Source of the DNA: Cercozoa sp. M6MM
Taxonomy: Eukaryota; Endomyxa: Ascetosporea
Assembly (NCBI GenBank): GCA_040357565.1
Contig: JBDODJ010000023.1
Length of the DNA: 64,000 nt
Direction: 5' to 3' (one strand)
In this document: positions 33,646 through 44,988 of the stretch, in pieces
How the letters are laid out: each line of letters starts with the position of its first letter
How positions within the stretch are numbered: the first letter of the stretch is position 1
The notes under the pieces: generated by a model
Told to the model about the DNA's origin: nothing
Database searches by the model: none
The model's input: the letters and a program-made list of their open reading frames with translations, nothing else
Position numbers and translations under genes: made by a program

Positions 33646-35805
33646 TTACTCAGTCTTCTGCGAGGCAGCGACCTTGGCCTCAGCTATTGCCACATTTCGG
33701 GATAGACAACACAAAATCAAAAAGAGCGCAAATACAGCATACCAGCGGCCTTGGTCTCAGCCTCCTTCGTCTTGAGAGCGGCCGACATATCAATGAGCTC
33801 CTGCGTACCCAAAAGCACATAATAAGACCATTAACAAAAACCATGTAATCACACGCACCTCGACAGTGAGGCGACGGTGCGTGTACGAAGCCTGGGCCAG
33901 CAGGTCGTTCGTCGTGATCTCACGGCCGATCTCGAAGGTCGACTCATCCACACGGTACTACACAAACACAGACAACGCTAGGTATAGAACAACATGAGAG
34001 AGGAAAGCAGAGGGGGCACCTCGGTGTCGTCGAGCTTCTTGGAGGTACGGCCACCCTTGAGGTAGTCGAAGCCGAACTGCTTGGCGATGCGCACGTTCTT
34101 CTTCTGAAGCTGCGCGTAGTACTGCGACCACATGGCCTCGGCATCGTCGCCGGCGAGAATGGCCTCGCTGTTGGCCTCGGCGGCGTCGTACAGCGAGCGG
34201 AACACGGCGAGCTTCATCGTCTCCACCTGCTGCGCAAACTCCGGCGACTTTTTGGCCTCGGCGAGTGCCTCAGCGGCACCCTTCTCAGTCTGCAGCAGCT
34301 CGTACTGGTTGGCCCAGTCGGACGTGACCAGCGTCTCGTAGTTCTTAAAGTCGAGCGCCAGCAACTCGAAGACCTGCTGACGCTGCGCCTTCACCGACGC
34401 CGGCATGGTCTTGGCCTCGCCCTCGACCGGCTCCTCCTCGGTGGCCAGCACGCGGTTGTCGAGCAGCAGCGGCTGCAGCTTCTTCTGCGCCAGAAGCGAC
34501 GTCGCCAGGTACTTGTACTCACGGCCATCGACGAGCGACTCGGAGGCCTTGAGCGCCTTCTCCAGGTTGCCGCCAAAGTCCTCGTCTACGATCTCCGACA
34601 CCGACACAAACATCAGATCGGCAGCGTCCTCGACCGTCATGGGCTCGGCGGCCTCCTCGCCCTCACCAGCCTCGCCAAGCGCTTCGACATCACGCATCGG
34701 AAGCACCGGCTCGAGCTCGACGGACTCCACCGGGTACTTATCAGCCTCGGCCTCGTACTTGGCCTTGTTCTGCGCCACGAACTTGTCGACCAGACGCTTG
34801 CGATCGACGTCGCGGTTGCCGCCCGTGATGGCCGGCATGCACTTGGCCCAGTCGAACTCGGCAGTGAACTGCGCGTCCATGTCGGTCGCGAACTTGGAGT
34901 GCGTGCCGTCCAGGAACTACAAGTTGGATGGGACATCGAGTAAGTTGGTTTAAGAGACATAAGGACGGGAGACAAGACAAAGCGTGTACCGAGCACGTCG
35001 GGAAGTAGCTCTGGTGGTACGTGAGCTCCTCGAGCATCTCAGCGAGCTCGGGGAACTCGGCGAGGTCCATGTCCGGCGTGCGCAGGTGGTAGCCGCGCAC
35101 AAAGTCGTCGAGCTGCGCGTGGTCGTGCTCGTAAGCCTCGAGCATGTCCTGAGCCAGCACGCCCTGCTCGCGCACCGTGTCGAGGTCGAACTTCTCAAGC
35201 TCGGCCTCCTGCGCCTGCGTGAGCTTCTCCGGGTCCTTGAACTGCGGCTTGTACTTCTCCCACTCTGCAAAGCATCAAACATACACACAACACACGATGA
35301 CACAGGGGTCTGGTGTCTGAACGTATGCTACCGAAACGGCCAGCCTCGCCCGGCTCGAACTTTTGCGCCTCGAGCACCGTACGCACGGCAGCGACGACGC
35401 CCGGCGTCTTGATCTTCTGCTCCCAGCTCTCCCAGTTGATGGCCGGAATCGTCGACGGCGCGAAGTTCGCGTCAGCGAAGCCCTGCTCGATCTCGTCGCG
35501 CATGGCCTTCAGCTTCACCATCTGCGGGTCCTTTGCCGGCAGCAGCGACAGAATCTGGTTCCTGCAACACACAGCAACGCATGCCAGCACCACAAAAAAA
35601 AACAAACAAAAGTTGCAACACAAAAAAAAAACAAATGCAAAAGAAAGCAACAGAAAAAACGCTCTGGCGAAGCCATGCAATGCATCTTGCAAGAACGAGT
35701 CTCAAAGAATTCATACCAGTTGAACGCCGGCTTCTGCACGGGCTCGAGCGCCGCCACACTCGCGAGATTACGCGAGGCAGCCTTCCGGGCAACGGTGCGC
35801 TGCAT
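33646..35805 (-). CDS. ATP synthase subunit d-like protein with a long C-terminal extension, mitochondrial
   Basis: It starts MQRTVARKAASRNLASVAAL, an Arg/Ala/Ser presequence (an in-frame ATG lies 15 bp upstream). The N-terminal about 170 residues resemble the peripheral-stalk d subunit of mitochondrial F1Fo ATP synthase: FNWNQILSLLPAKDPQ, PSTIPAINWESWEQKIKTPG, EKFDLDTVREQGVLAQDMLE, and the ending DMDLAEFPELAEMLEELTYH before the aromatic QSYFP. Known d subunits stop near 160-170 residues. This one runs on in one long exon for about 350 more acidic, helical residues (FDWAKCMPAITGGNRDVDRK; YEAEADKYPVESVELEPVLP; FGFDYLKGGRTSKKLDDTE). I do not recognise the extension. It could be a lineage-specific stalk enlargement. 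Strong C/G third-position bias suggests high expression. Confidence 0.6.
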
Positions 35806-35820
35806 TGTCACCAATGGCAC

Positions 35821-36118
35821 TGTTAGACAGCACGAACACCTCCGACAACAATGCGTGTAGGCCTCGGTGCTTCGTCGTCACTAGAGTCTTTCCTTAATCA
35901 AAGAGTACAAATCCGCGTCCGTTTGTACAATGCAAGACCAGCGACGATCGTGCATCCAGAAAAGCTCTTATCGTTTCCACGTCTGTGTTACGTGCGTTAA
36001 AGGTGCATGCAGCTAGTTAGTGGCAAGTGCAGCTTGGTTTGCTTTTTTGGTCGCGTCAACAGAGTTGACCGCGTCGAGTCGATTTTGCTTTGCATGTACG
36101 TTAGTGTGTGTGCAGCAA
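35821..36118. promoter_or_regulatory. Shared intergenic region between the ATP-synthase-d-like gene (-) and an unknown gene (+)
   Basis: About 300 bp between divergent starts. A pyrimidine-rich tract ending in gtgtgtgcag lies just before the plus-strand ATG, so part may be a 5'-UTR intron. Confidence 0.4.
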
Positions 36119-37599
36119 ATGAGCAGCAAGCCGCTGTACAAGTTTGTGGAGCACGTCAAGGCGTTCGGCCGCGGCGTCGACCGCGTCGGTCAGGTACTGA
36201 TAGCGTGTGTGTTGCTTGCCTGTTTGCTGCTCACCCCTGACCTGCCACCCAGACGGCCCTGCGCGTGGCCCCGGTCGACAAGCTTGTGGGCGCGGGGCGG
36301 CACACGTCGGCGCTGAACATGTTCAAGATGGACAACCATGAGCCGTGGGAGGGCGGCCTGATCTCGTGGGGCCCTCTCAAGATCGTCGAGCGCATCTACC
36401 GCTCGCCGATCGGCAGACTGCTGCCGCGCACCAAGGGTGGCTGGCCGGTGGCTGGTCTGACGAACCCGCTGCCCTACCGTATGCACTACCTCGACTCGCG
36501 TGTCGACGATGAGGTATACTAATTCTACTAAATACTGTATATGCAGTATATGCCGAATGCGTGTGTGCCTAGGACGGTCTGTACAGCGACCACGTGGCGC
36601 GGCCGCTGCGCGAGCTGGTGGAGGTGCTGTGGGACAGCGACGTCGACGAGATCCGCAACTACGCGCGTCTGGTGCTGCCGATGATCAACGCCGACGTCGA
36701 TGAGACCACGATCGCTGCCTACACGGACGAGCTGCTGTCGATCAAGACGGAGCTGCAGCAGGAGCGCGACGAGCTCGTCGAGCTCAGTGACTGGACCAAC
36801 GCGATGATCCACATGTCGCCCGAGTCGCGTGAGCGTGCCACGTGGCGACTCGCACGACTCTTCCAGGAACTCGTGAGCAAGAACAAGGTGCAGTCCGACT
36901 TCATGATCAATCAGCACGACCTCGAGCAGCGCATGGACGATTTCAACAAGAAGGTAGCTGCTGCTGTGACCCGTCCCTCTCACCCTTCCCTTTATTCGCC
37001 CCTACCTTTCAGCGCATCATGATGGCCGATTTGGACCAAGAGCATCCGGGTCCTGTCCGCGCTAGGTACATCTGTAGTTACTAACACATGTTGCCCCCTA
37101 CCCGCCCCCCGTAGACACCTGAACGTGCGTCGCTGGATGACGCGTCAGTCGACGACGCTCAAGTCGCAGCAGTCGCTCGGTCTGCCCGTGCGTGCTGGCG
37201 GCGGTCATGCCATGCGCGCCGTCAACAAGGTCGACCTGGCGGCGCCGCAGCTCGCCGAAGAGATCGAAATCGGCATGCTCGAGGACGAGGTATACTCTAT
37301 CTGAAAGGCACACGTGCAAAGCTAAAATATCGTCTGCACAGGCGGCGTCGATCGCCGACCTGCATCCGCTGTCGGGCACGGCGCAGGACGTGTGGCACGT
37401 CGGTGGCAAGCGCGAGACAGCGCAGCGCGACGAGGCCGCCATGCAGCAGCGCCAGCAGACTCTCTACGAGATGTACCAGCGCGGCGAGATCGACACGCCG
37501 TACCCCAAGCCGCTGCACCTGCGCGAGCAGGAGATCAAGGAACGTCAGCTGCTTTCGCTCGAGCAGCTTGTGCACTCCAAGCAGCAACCCACGGCCTAA
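36119..37599 (+). CDS. Conserved-looking soluble protein of unknown function
   Basis: No family recognised. Exons fit in phase from MSSKPLYKFVEHVKAFGRGV through LRVAPVDKLVGAGRHTSALN, GLISWGPLKIVERIYRSPIG, RPLRELVEVLWDSDVDEIRN, LSDWTNAMIHMSPESRERAT, WMTRQSTTLKSQQSLGLPVR and YEMYQRGEIDTPYPKPLHLR to KQQPTA. About 425 residues, five or more exons, mostly helical, with a coiled-coil-like part (IKTELQQERDELVELSD). It has no membrane helix. Strong G/C-ending codon use matches the divergent ATP-synthase-d-like gene, so both may be highly expressed together, possibly in the mitochondrion (inference from context only). Confidence 0.65.
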
Positions 37600-37716
37600 G
37601 TTGAACTTCGCTTGCTTTCAGAGCAACTCCGTCTTTGTTTCCGTTTAATCCACCCAAATTTTCTGTTGTTTCCGTTTAGTTATTTAAGCGAACCGTGCCA
37701 CGAGAAAACGATGCGA

Positions 37717-39320
37717 TCACAACGTGGAAAGAACATCGTCATCGTCGTAAAGCATGAGTTCGCTCAGGTAGGAGGGCACACCGACGTTGTCCGCACTGCC
37801 ATCGGTCGAACTGGAGGTAACAGCAGCGGTGGGGTGCTGCTGCAGCGTCATGTCGGCGGCCTCGTCGACAAAGTCAGCGAAACGTGTGAGTTCTTGCCAC
37901 GACGAGAAGTGCTCGGACAGCACGGCCGGCACTTGCTTCAGCAGCGACAGTACTGCAGGGGAGAATCAGGGGGGGGCGCCCCCCCCCCCTAGCAAAAGGG
38001 TTAACAAAGAGAAACTTACATTCACGCCAGCGCAGTCGCAGGTATCGCGCAAAGTTGGAAGCCTTCCACTGTGAAGGAATCGGTTCCGCATCGACACCAG
38101 TGCCCAACATGATGGCATGTCCCTTCACGGCCTGTCGGAAGTCCTGGAAGAAGGCTATGCTGTCGCGCAACTCCGCTAGCAGTTCCTACTCCGGGAGGGG
38201 GGGGGGGGGAAAGGGACGGGGTAAGAGGAGGGATAAAGCACCTCGGGCACGTCGCGGCCCTCGCGTCGCAGCTCGTCGAAAGCAGCGCGTGCGTGGTGAA
38301 ACGAATGCACGTGCAGGAAGATCTCGGCGGCATGGTACGGCATGGCACCCTGGTCCTCGTCGTCGTCCATGGTGGGATCGTAGTCGTCGTCATCGTCGCC
38401 ACTGGCAGGCGGTCCGCCCATGGTCTTGTGCGGGTCGAACGGACCCAGGATCGGGAACCACTTGGGCAGCCGCACGCGCATCGCCTTGACCAGCGGGTCG
38501 CCCAGGAAGTCCTGCACGTTGAACACGCTCTTGAAGGCGAAGCGCAGCAGCGACGAGAAGGCATTGGCGCACACCTCGCCGAACGGCAGCGCCGCCTGAG
38601 ACAGCGCGCGCTCCAGCTGCTCGGCCACCACACGCGCGCACCGCTCGTCCGCCACCCGTTTCTCCCGGCGTTTCTCCAGCCCCTCCTGCCGTTTCTCCGG
38701 CCCCTCCTGCCGTTTCTCCGGCCGCAACAGGCACTCGTGCAGCGCGCGCACCGCACGCAGCGACGGCGCCGACTCGGACGCGCGCGACAGCGCCGTAAAA
38801 AAGTAGCCGCGCTCCATCGCTTTCGACCTGCATCGGGGGTAGGGGTAAAGGGGCAAATGGGGGGAGGGGTAAAGCTAGGGCTAGAGGATACAGACGACGC
38901 GCGAATTCAGTCGTATGACGTGTCGAGTCCAGCAGGCCGTAGACAGGTGGTTCCACCGACGAGAGATCGTATGTACAGAATGAGACCGACTTCTTTTTGT
39001 TGTTGTTGTTGGTGGTGGTTGGAGTAGTTGACTGCATGCTGACCTTGTAGTCACGATTGATACGCCGCAGTGCAGGCGACAAACGACGCCTGGTGGTAAC
39101 ACTGTGCGACTGCGAAACAGACAGAGCCGTCGACAGCGACACGTGCTGCCGCTGCCGCTGCGACTGCAGACACAACTCGGCGTCGGCGACGGCAGCGAAA
39201 AAGTGTGCCAGCTGCAGCCGCCAGCGCTGTCTCAACTCTTCATCTGAGGGTCAAGGGATCAAGGGTAAAGGATCAAGGGTAAAGGATCAAGGGTAAGGAT
39301 CAAGAGCGATTCAAAAGGAG

Positions 39321-39353
<33 letters not shown>

Positions 39354-40629
39354 AGGGGGGTAAAGCTACCACAGTCGAGCAAGCGCACGAACTGCTGACT
39401 CGCGAGGGCAGCGTGAACCACGCGCGCGATCGCCGAGTCCGAGCGACGCCGGAGATTCTCCATGGCGTGCTGCACACTGTCCTCTCTTTCAACAGAGGGA
39501 ACAGAGGGACCCAAGCAAGCAGAGGAAGCAGCACTGGCGACACGGACAGGTGCCGCTGGCAGCACTGGCAGCTTCGGCATACTGCCCAGCAGGTCGAGCG
39601 CCATCCGGCCGCGTCGTCCGCTGGTGGAAGATACGATCCTCGGCGGTCGACGTGGCACACTCGACGTCGGGGGTCCAGCACGCGATCGCTTTGCCTAAAG
39701 GCAAAGAGGTAAAGATTAGGGAGGTGGGGGGGGGGGGGGTAAAGCTACGCCAGCTCTCACGGCTTTCGGCCTGCCCGTCAAAGGAACGTTGGCCGAGCGG
39801 AAGGACGAGACCGACGGACGCGCGAACAGAGGCGGCATCATCGACGTCGACACCGTCGTTGTCGTTGTCGAAGTGTTCGACACGCGGCGGCGCTTCGCTT
39901 TCGGCGCCGGCGACTTGGCCGTCGAGCGCAGACGGTGCGCAAAACTCCTGCTTGACTGGTCCTTCCGCGCGGAAGCCGGCGCCTCACTTTCTTCCTCGTC
40001 TTTCGTTTCTCCTGTCGCTTGTGCTTTCGTTTGTTGAACTGTTGTTTCTTGTTCGACCGCTCCAGTCAGTCTGTTATTCAGTCCTCCCGTCGGTCCATCA
40101 GTCAGTCCTCCCGTCGGTTCTTCAATTGAGCATTCGAGCTCGTGATCATCGGTGTCGCCGGTCGTATCCAGAGCACAATTCAGCAACGGCGCCGACCGGC
40201 TCGACAGTGACACGCGGCGTTTCTTGCGTCGACCGGTTCCAGGGGTCGTCGGAGCTTCCGTCTTAACCTTGGGCGTGGCCGGAGTCGGCGACTGCGACGC
40301 CTCGGCTAGTGGCAGCTCTTGTCTCTGCTGCTGACCGACTTTGCTCGCAGCTTTCGCTATATTGGCTTCCTTTGCCGCTCCTCGAAACAATGGCGGCGCC
40401 AGTCGAGTGCTCTGAGACATCAGCGTTTTATGAAGGTTGAACGTCCATCTCCTTGATCCAATAATAATACCTGTGAGATCATACGTGATCGACGCGACTT
40501 TGCTGCGCTGCGAGGTTTTCGAGGCTTTTGCTTCTCTGGCGGGCTGTGAAAGTCGAACAGAGAAACACTCGATCCCTCCGTCGACGGCTTTGGCAGCAAG
40601 CGGCGCCGCTGTCGCTGTGCACTCGACAT
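37717..40629 (-). CDS. Large basic, low-complexity protein of unknown function, probably nuclear
   Basis: No family recognised. It starts MSSAQRQRRRLLPKPSTEGS and splices (donor near 40470) into STRLAPPLFRGAAKEANIAK. The first half is disordered, rich in Ser, Thr, Pro and Lys, with basic clusters such as TGRRKKRRVSLSSR and APKAKRRRVSNTSTTTTTV that look like nuclear localisation signals. The second half is folded-looking and helical: LRQRWRLQLAHFFAAVADAE, FFTALSRASESAPSLRAVRA, LPFGEVCANAFSSLLRFAFK, FNVQDFLGDPLVKAMRVRLP, EIFLHVHSFHHARAAFDELR and LRDSIAFFQDFRQAVKG. A tandem PEKRQEG repeat lies near 38690. It ends MLYDDDDVLSTL. About 770 residues. Several introns carry C-runs in the sense strand. 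Confidence 0.6.
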
Positions 40630-40929
40630 GATGCCGGGAGCTGCACCAGAAACCAGAAAGGAAAGAACCGTCAGCCGCCGAGCTGCAGCTTCACCGCTAC
40701 GCGCTGCGTGACACCTGCAGCTCACAGAGCACTGACTGCAACACAGCGACGAAAAACACAGTCGGCAATCCCGCCAAAAATCGCAGTGGTACCACGGGCG
40801 TCCAGTTGTACTGATCACGGGAAGTTTCTTTAATAAATCTCCATGGTCACCGCCCAGCAATCACCTCAAGATCGCAATTCGTGGCGGAGCTAAACTCGAA
40901 GCTAGTGGTGTTCACGGCGTGTGTGCACA
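40630..40929. promoter_or_regulatory. Shared intergenic region between a minus-strand unknown gene and the Miro-like gene
   Basis: 300 bp between divergent starts. No specific element recognised. Confidence 0.4.
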
Positions 40930-43039
40930 ATGGAGGCGTTGACACCACTGCGCAGCTCAAGCGTTAGGCTGTGCGTGTATGGTTGCGATTCACGCCTGGT
41001 ACCGTTTTTGCGGACACTCATCTAGTTTTTCAAAACCCTCGAGTTTTCCCACTTTTTCGTTCCTCGTATTTAACTTCGGGGAGTTTCCTTTTGTCTTCTT
41101 CGTTTCCGGGCACCCCAAGCGCCAGATCGGCGTGTCGGAGGTTTTCAGGATTGAACATTCCGAACAAGTCCGCAAATTCCCGCAACTGTCACTTTGTGTC
41201 GCTTTTGATGTCGTGGCAGCTTTGTGTCATCTTTCATCGTTCTGCTTGTTCAACAGGTGCAACATTTGGCGCGTGCGGAGGAGTGCTCATCCCTGCCACC
41301 ATGCGTGCGAGCGAACTGGCAGGAGCGTGACGTGGAAATCTTTGATTTGGCGCGCCTGCGACGTGACGCACTTGATGTCTTGCTTGATGATTCGCTAGAG
41401 CCACGCGTGCACTCATTGCTGCTCGTGTGTGCCCCGCCCTGGCTCGATGAGGTATTTTCGCATTTTCCCTGTCCCAACTGAGCCTTGAGTGAGCTGTGTG
41501 ACCCGTGACCTGTGTGTGACCTATGTGTGACGTGCCCAGGGCAAGAGTGTGCGCAAAGCACTGAAAGTCGTGCAAAAGTTGCAAAAGCAGCACAACCTGG
41601 TGCTGCCGATTGTGCTGGCTGTGTCGCACGTCGAGCGCCTTGCAAATGAGAATTCTTCGGTGGACGAGACGTGCCAGTACTTGCAGTCGACGCTGTTCAA
41701 CAGCGAGGATCCGTGCATGCAGCTGCTGTCGAAACTCGCATTGGTCGCCGAGCGCACTGTGTTCTGCTCGGCCGTCACTGGACACCACCTGCAGCAAGTC
41801 GAGAGTGCCGTGCTGGCCAGCGCGACCTTTCCGGTGTCGCCACTGTTCAATCGCACGCGAAGAAAACGCGGCACCGGCGTTCAGTACCGGATATCCGCGC
41901 GATTCGCGGCCGCTTTGCGAAGAATATTCACTCGTACTCTTTCTTGCATGTCGTTGCTTTGTTTCACCTGTGCTGATGTTGGACACTGTGGCAGTGCACG
42001 CCGAGAGAGACGGTGGCGATGCGGACACGTGGTCGCCGCGTCAGCTGCAGCAGTTCCACGAGCAGTACTTTCGACAACCGATGGACGAGGCACTGGCTGC
42101 TTCGCTGATCTGCGTGGCCAACAAGCAGTGCGGCGACGAGGACAACACGACGCACATGACTGTACTACCCTGCCTCTGTCTGTGTGTTGCTTTCCCATTT
42201 CGTCACTCTGTATTGTTGTCGCAGTGGCGCTCCTTCGCCACGCTAAACTTAATGACCTTCGTTCGGCAACGCAGCACGTGTGTTCTCCTGTGTTTATTGG
42301 GTCATTTTTTTAATTCTATTCTTGTGTATGTGTGTGTGTGTGTCTGTAGTGCGTCCGCGTGGAGCATGCTGCTCCAGTTCGGCTACAATTCGCGCGTTGA
42401 ATTCGATGCCGAAGTGATTCGATCGCTCGTTCCCGATGGTACCAAGTGGCAGTGTTGCTGTCTTTTTACTGTGCACACACCAACACTCCTGTCGCTTGAG
42501 CAGGTCCACTGAAGTTGCGCGAAGCGGCACTGCGCATGCTGTCGCAGACGTACGCGCGGTTGGACCGCAGGAAAGACGGGCAGGTGTCACTGCAGACAGT
42601 GCAGCAGGCCATGCACTCGTTCGGCGAGTTCGAGCACACGCAACAAGCGGTGGAGGCACTGCTGCCGGCGGCGTGTCGCACTCACGGCACTGTGAGCGAG
42701 AGCGACTTTGTGACCCTGTTCGCATCGATGCTAGAGTGCGATGCCGAGCGAACTGTGGAGTACTTGCTTCACCTCGGCTGGCCGAGTCACGTGTCGCCGC
42801 TTGTGTCCGCCTTTGCATCGTCGGCCAGCGCGTCCGCTTCTTCAGCGACGAGTCTCGCTGCCACCTACGCCGGCGTCGCTGTCGTCACTGCCTGCGCCGG
42901 TGTCGCCATCGCCAAACACCTCTACGCTGGTACCTCCAGTGGCAACAACCAGCACCCGCCCGTGCCTCACAGTCCTGCCGCAGGTTCGAGCCATACCCAC
43001 ATGCACAGTCACGGAGTAGTCGCGAAAACGCCCTCCTGA
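40930..43039 (+). CDS. Reduced Miro-like (mitochondrial Rho GTPase-related) protein
   Basis: Miro proteins (GTPase, two EF-hand/LM units, second GTPase, tail anchor) link mitochondria to motors. Here the first exon (40930-40998) gives VRLCVYGCDSRL where the P-loop should be. Later exons give SLLLVCAPPWLDE, LPIVLAVSHVERL (position of NKxD) and FCSAVTGHHLQQVESAVL. The first EF unit follows (TWSPRQLQQFHEQYF; MDEALAASLICVANKQ; LNLMTFVRQRS; WSMLLQFGYNSRVEF), then the second (LREAALRMLSQTYARLDRRK; TVEYLLHLGWP). These match Miro block by block. The protein then ends in a Ser/Ala segment, a hydrophobic helix (LAATYAGVAVVTACAGVAIA) and a His-rich tail, with no second GTPase domain. P-loop and NKxD are degenerate. 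The exon(s) between 41000 and 41250 are uncertain. Confidence 0.65.
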
Positions 43040-43147
43040 CCTGCGACGCGATGTTCGAATTCTACAACGTCGGAACTGATTTTAAAAGCTTGTAACGTAT
43101 CTACGTTAAGTGTACCGTACTTCAATACAAACGAAAAAGATCGGAAC

Positions 43148-44641
43148 TTAATCTTGCGCCTTGGCACTCTCCGTCTCGCTTTCGACAACAGCAGCGGCAG
43201 CAGCGGGCTTGTCCGAGTCCATGCTGGCTACAAACTGATCGTAGGAGGCCTCGAGATTGTCGAAGTCGAGCTTGAGTGACGAGACGAAAGGCGGCTCGCC
43301 CTTGGCGACTTTGCGTAGGAATATGCCGTTCTTGAAGTGGACCTTCCACTCGAGTAGCTGCAAATACATAATTGAAATTGAGGTAGAACATGATGGGAAG
43401 TACAGTACCTGTTTGGTGTTAAAAGGACCGTGCACAGCCTTGTCGTCCTGTTTCCACTTGTAGTGGAAACGTGCCATAGCCACAGGTCGTGCACGTTTCT
43501 TGTCGCTCTCTTCTTGTGCACCCTCACGCTGGTGTCGCTTCTGCCCGGCCTGCACTCGCTCGGCCTCGTTTCGCTTTCGCTGCTCTTCCTGCTGCTTTTG
43601 CTTGCGTTCGTGTGCTTCGGCCGTGGCCAGTATTCTGCGTGAAATCTCGGTGCGCGTGGCGTCGTAGATGTCGCTCATGGCGTAGTGATTCGCGAGTTCC
43701 GCCGTCGCGCGCGAGAAGTCGTCAAAGTCCACTGACGGCACTTGCTGCGCTTGCTTTCGCTTCTCGCGCTCAGCTTCCGCTTCAGAATCCGACGAGTCCG
43801 ATGCGTCGGAGTCCTCCCCTACAAAACCTCAAAGCAACATTAACAAAAACGAAAGCATAAAGCGAAAGCGTACACGCCATTCGGCGTCGATTCGACTTTG
43901 CTTTCTTTTTCGACTGCTGCTGCTTCCTTGATCCGCCCGACAGTCGAATGATGGCCTCCTTGACTGCTTCGTTGGGAAGCAGAGCACCCTGCACGAAGCG
44001 AAGCTGTTGCATTAGAGTGCGACCGCCCACGGTGGCGTGTTCTTCGGCTTGCTGCTTCGTTTCGCCGCTAGTTTCGTCAGATGCGCTGTTTTGCTTTTTC
44101 TGCTCGGCCACGCTCTTGTGCAGATCGGTCTTCTCGATCACTTCGCGTGCCTCAGTACGCCGCGCGGCCGCAGTGATTGCATCCTCGGCTGCCGCATCAA
44201 GTTGACGCACGAACTCGTCGTCTTCTTTGTCTTCGTGAAAATTTCCCTGCAACGCAATTTTCTTTCTTTCGTTCAAGCCAAAAGTAAAGCAGAGTAGCAA
44301 CTCACGGCATCGTCAAAGTAGCCGGTGGCCATCTCATCGTCCATCGTCATTGCTGCAACTCCAGACTGCTCTTCTTCGCCTTCCTCGTGCAAGTAGCGAG
44401 CTTCCATGTTCTGGGAACAACAATGTCAAGTCGTCAAAGCAACACAACATCAAACAAAGCAAAGCAAAAAGCAAAAGCGAGTACAATGTAAAGCAAAGAC
44501 ACAAACCTGCTTTGACAAACGCAGCTTGCGCAAACGCTTCGACTCTTCTTCGTCAAGTTCATCGTCAGAGTCGTGCAGCACATGGCCAAACGCAATTTCG
44601 AGACCTTTCGCTTTTTCGTCCTGGCTCGCCTTCTTGGACAT
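43148..44641 (-). CDS. CD2BP2: CD2BP2/LIN1-like GYF-domain spliceosome protein
   Basis: CD2BP2 (yeast Lin1) is a U5 snRNP assembly factor whose GYF domain binds proline-rich peptides. Exons fit from MSKKASQDEKAKGLEIAFGH (acidic DSDDELDEEESKRLRKLRLS) through ATGYFDDA, FHEDKEDDEFVRQLDAAAED and VGGRTLMQQLRFVQGALLPN. Then come VDFDDFSRATAELANHYAMS and the C-terminal GYF domain: ARFHYKWKQDDKAVHGPFNT, QLLEWKVHFKNGIFLRKV. The GYF motif pattern W-x-Y/GPF-x(4)-[MV]-x(2)-W is present in family-specific form, although the usual GYF tripeptide reads GIF. Length about 370 residues, as expected. Convergent with the Miro-like gene, with stops 108 bp apart. Confidence 0.85.
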
Positions 44642-44988
44642 TCCTTTGATAGTGCAAACTGTCGCTGACTGGCACCCTGAAAGCTCAGACTACGATTAAA
44701 CTACGCAAGCCCACACCAACTCACATCAATGAGATCTCTAACCTTGTGGAGACGCTTATATAATCGGAGCGCTGGGACTCGAATGAAAAAGAGGTCGCAG
44801 CTGCTCTCTGCCCTGTAAGCATCCAAGCCTGCGGAGAGCGCATGTTATTGCGTAGGTTGCGTCCTATTGTGTCAGCTTTTCAAAAAGGACCGCGATTTGG
44901 TGCCATTTCCATGGGCAAGGTAGCAAACGTGTTCAAGTGGAAAGGGTGCTGCTAGCCTACCTGTCTGGGATTGCCCCAGGAGAACGAA
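44642..44988. promoter_or_regulatory. Shared intergenic region between CD2BP2 (-) and APEX1 (+)
   Basis: 347 bp between divergent starts. A TATA-like 'cttatataatcgg' lies at about 44755-44767. Otherwise nothing recognised. Confidence 0.4.

Noticed and set aside
34405-34953. Ser-rich plus-strand frame opposite the ATP-synthase-d-like gene
   Set aside because: Antisense shadow of a strongly GC3-biased exon; no start context or splice partners.
37874-39235. Overlapping Arg/Ala-rich minus frames and the opposite plus frame 38293-39027
   Set aside because: They are shadows of the minus-strand unknown gene in GC-rich sequence; only one frame gives in-phase splicing.
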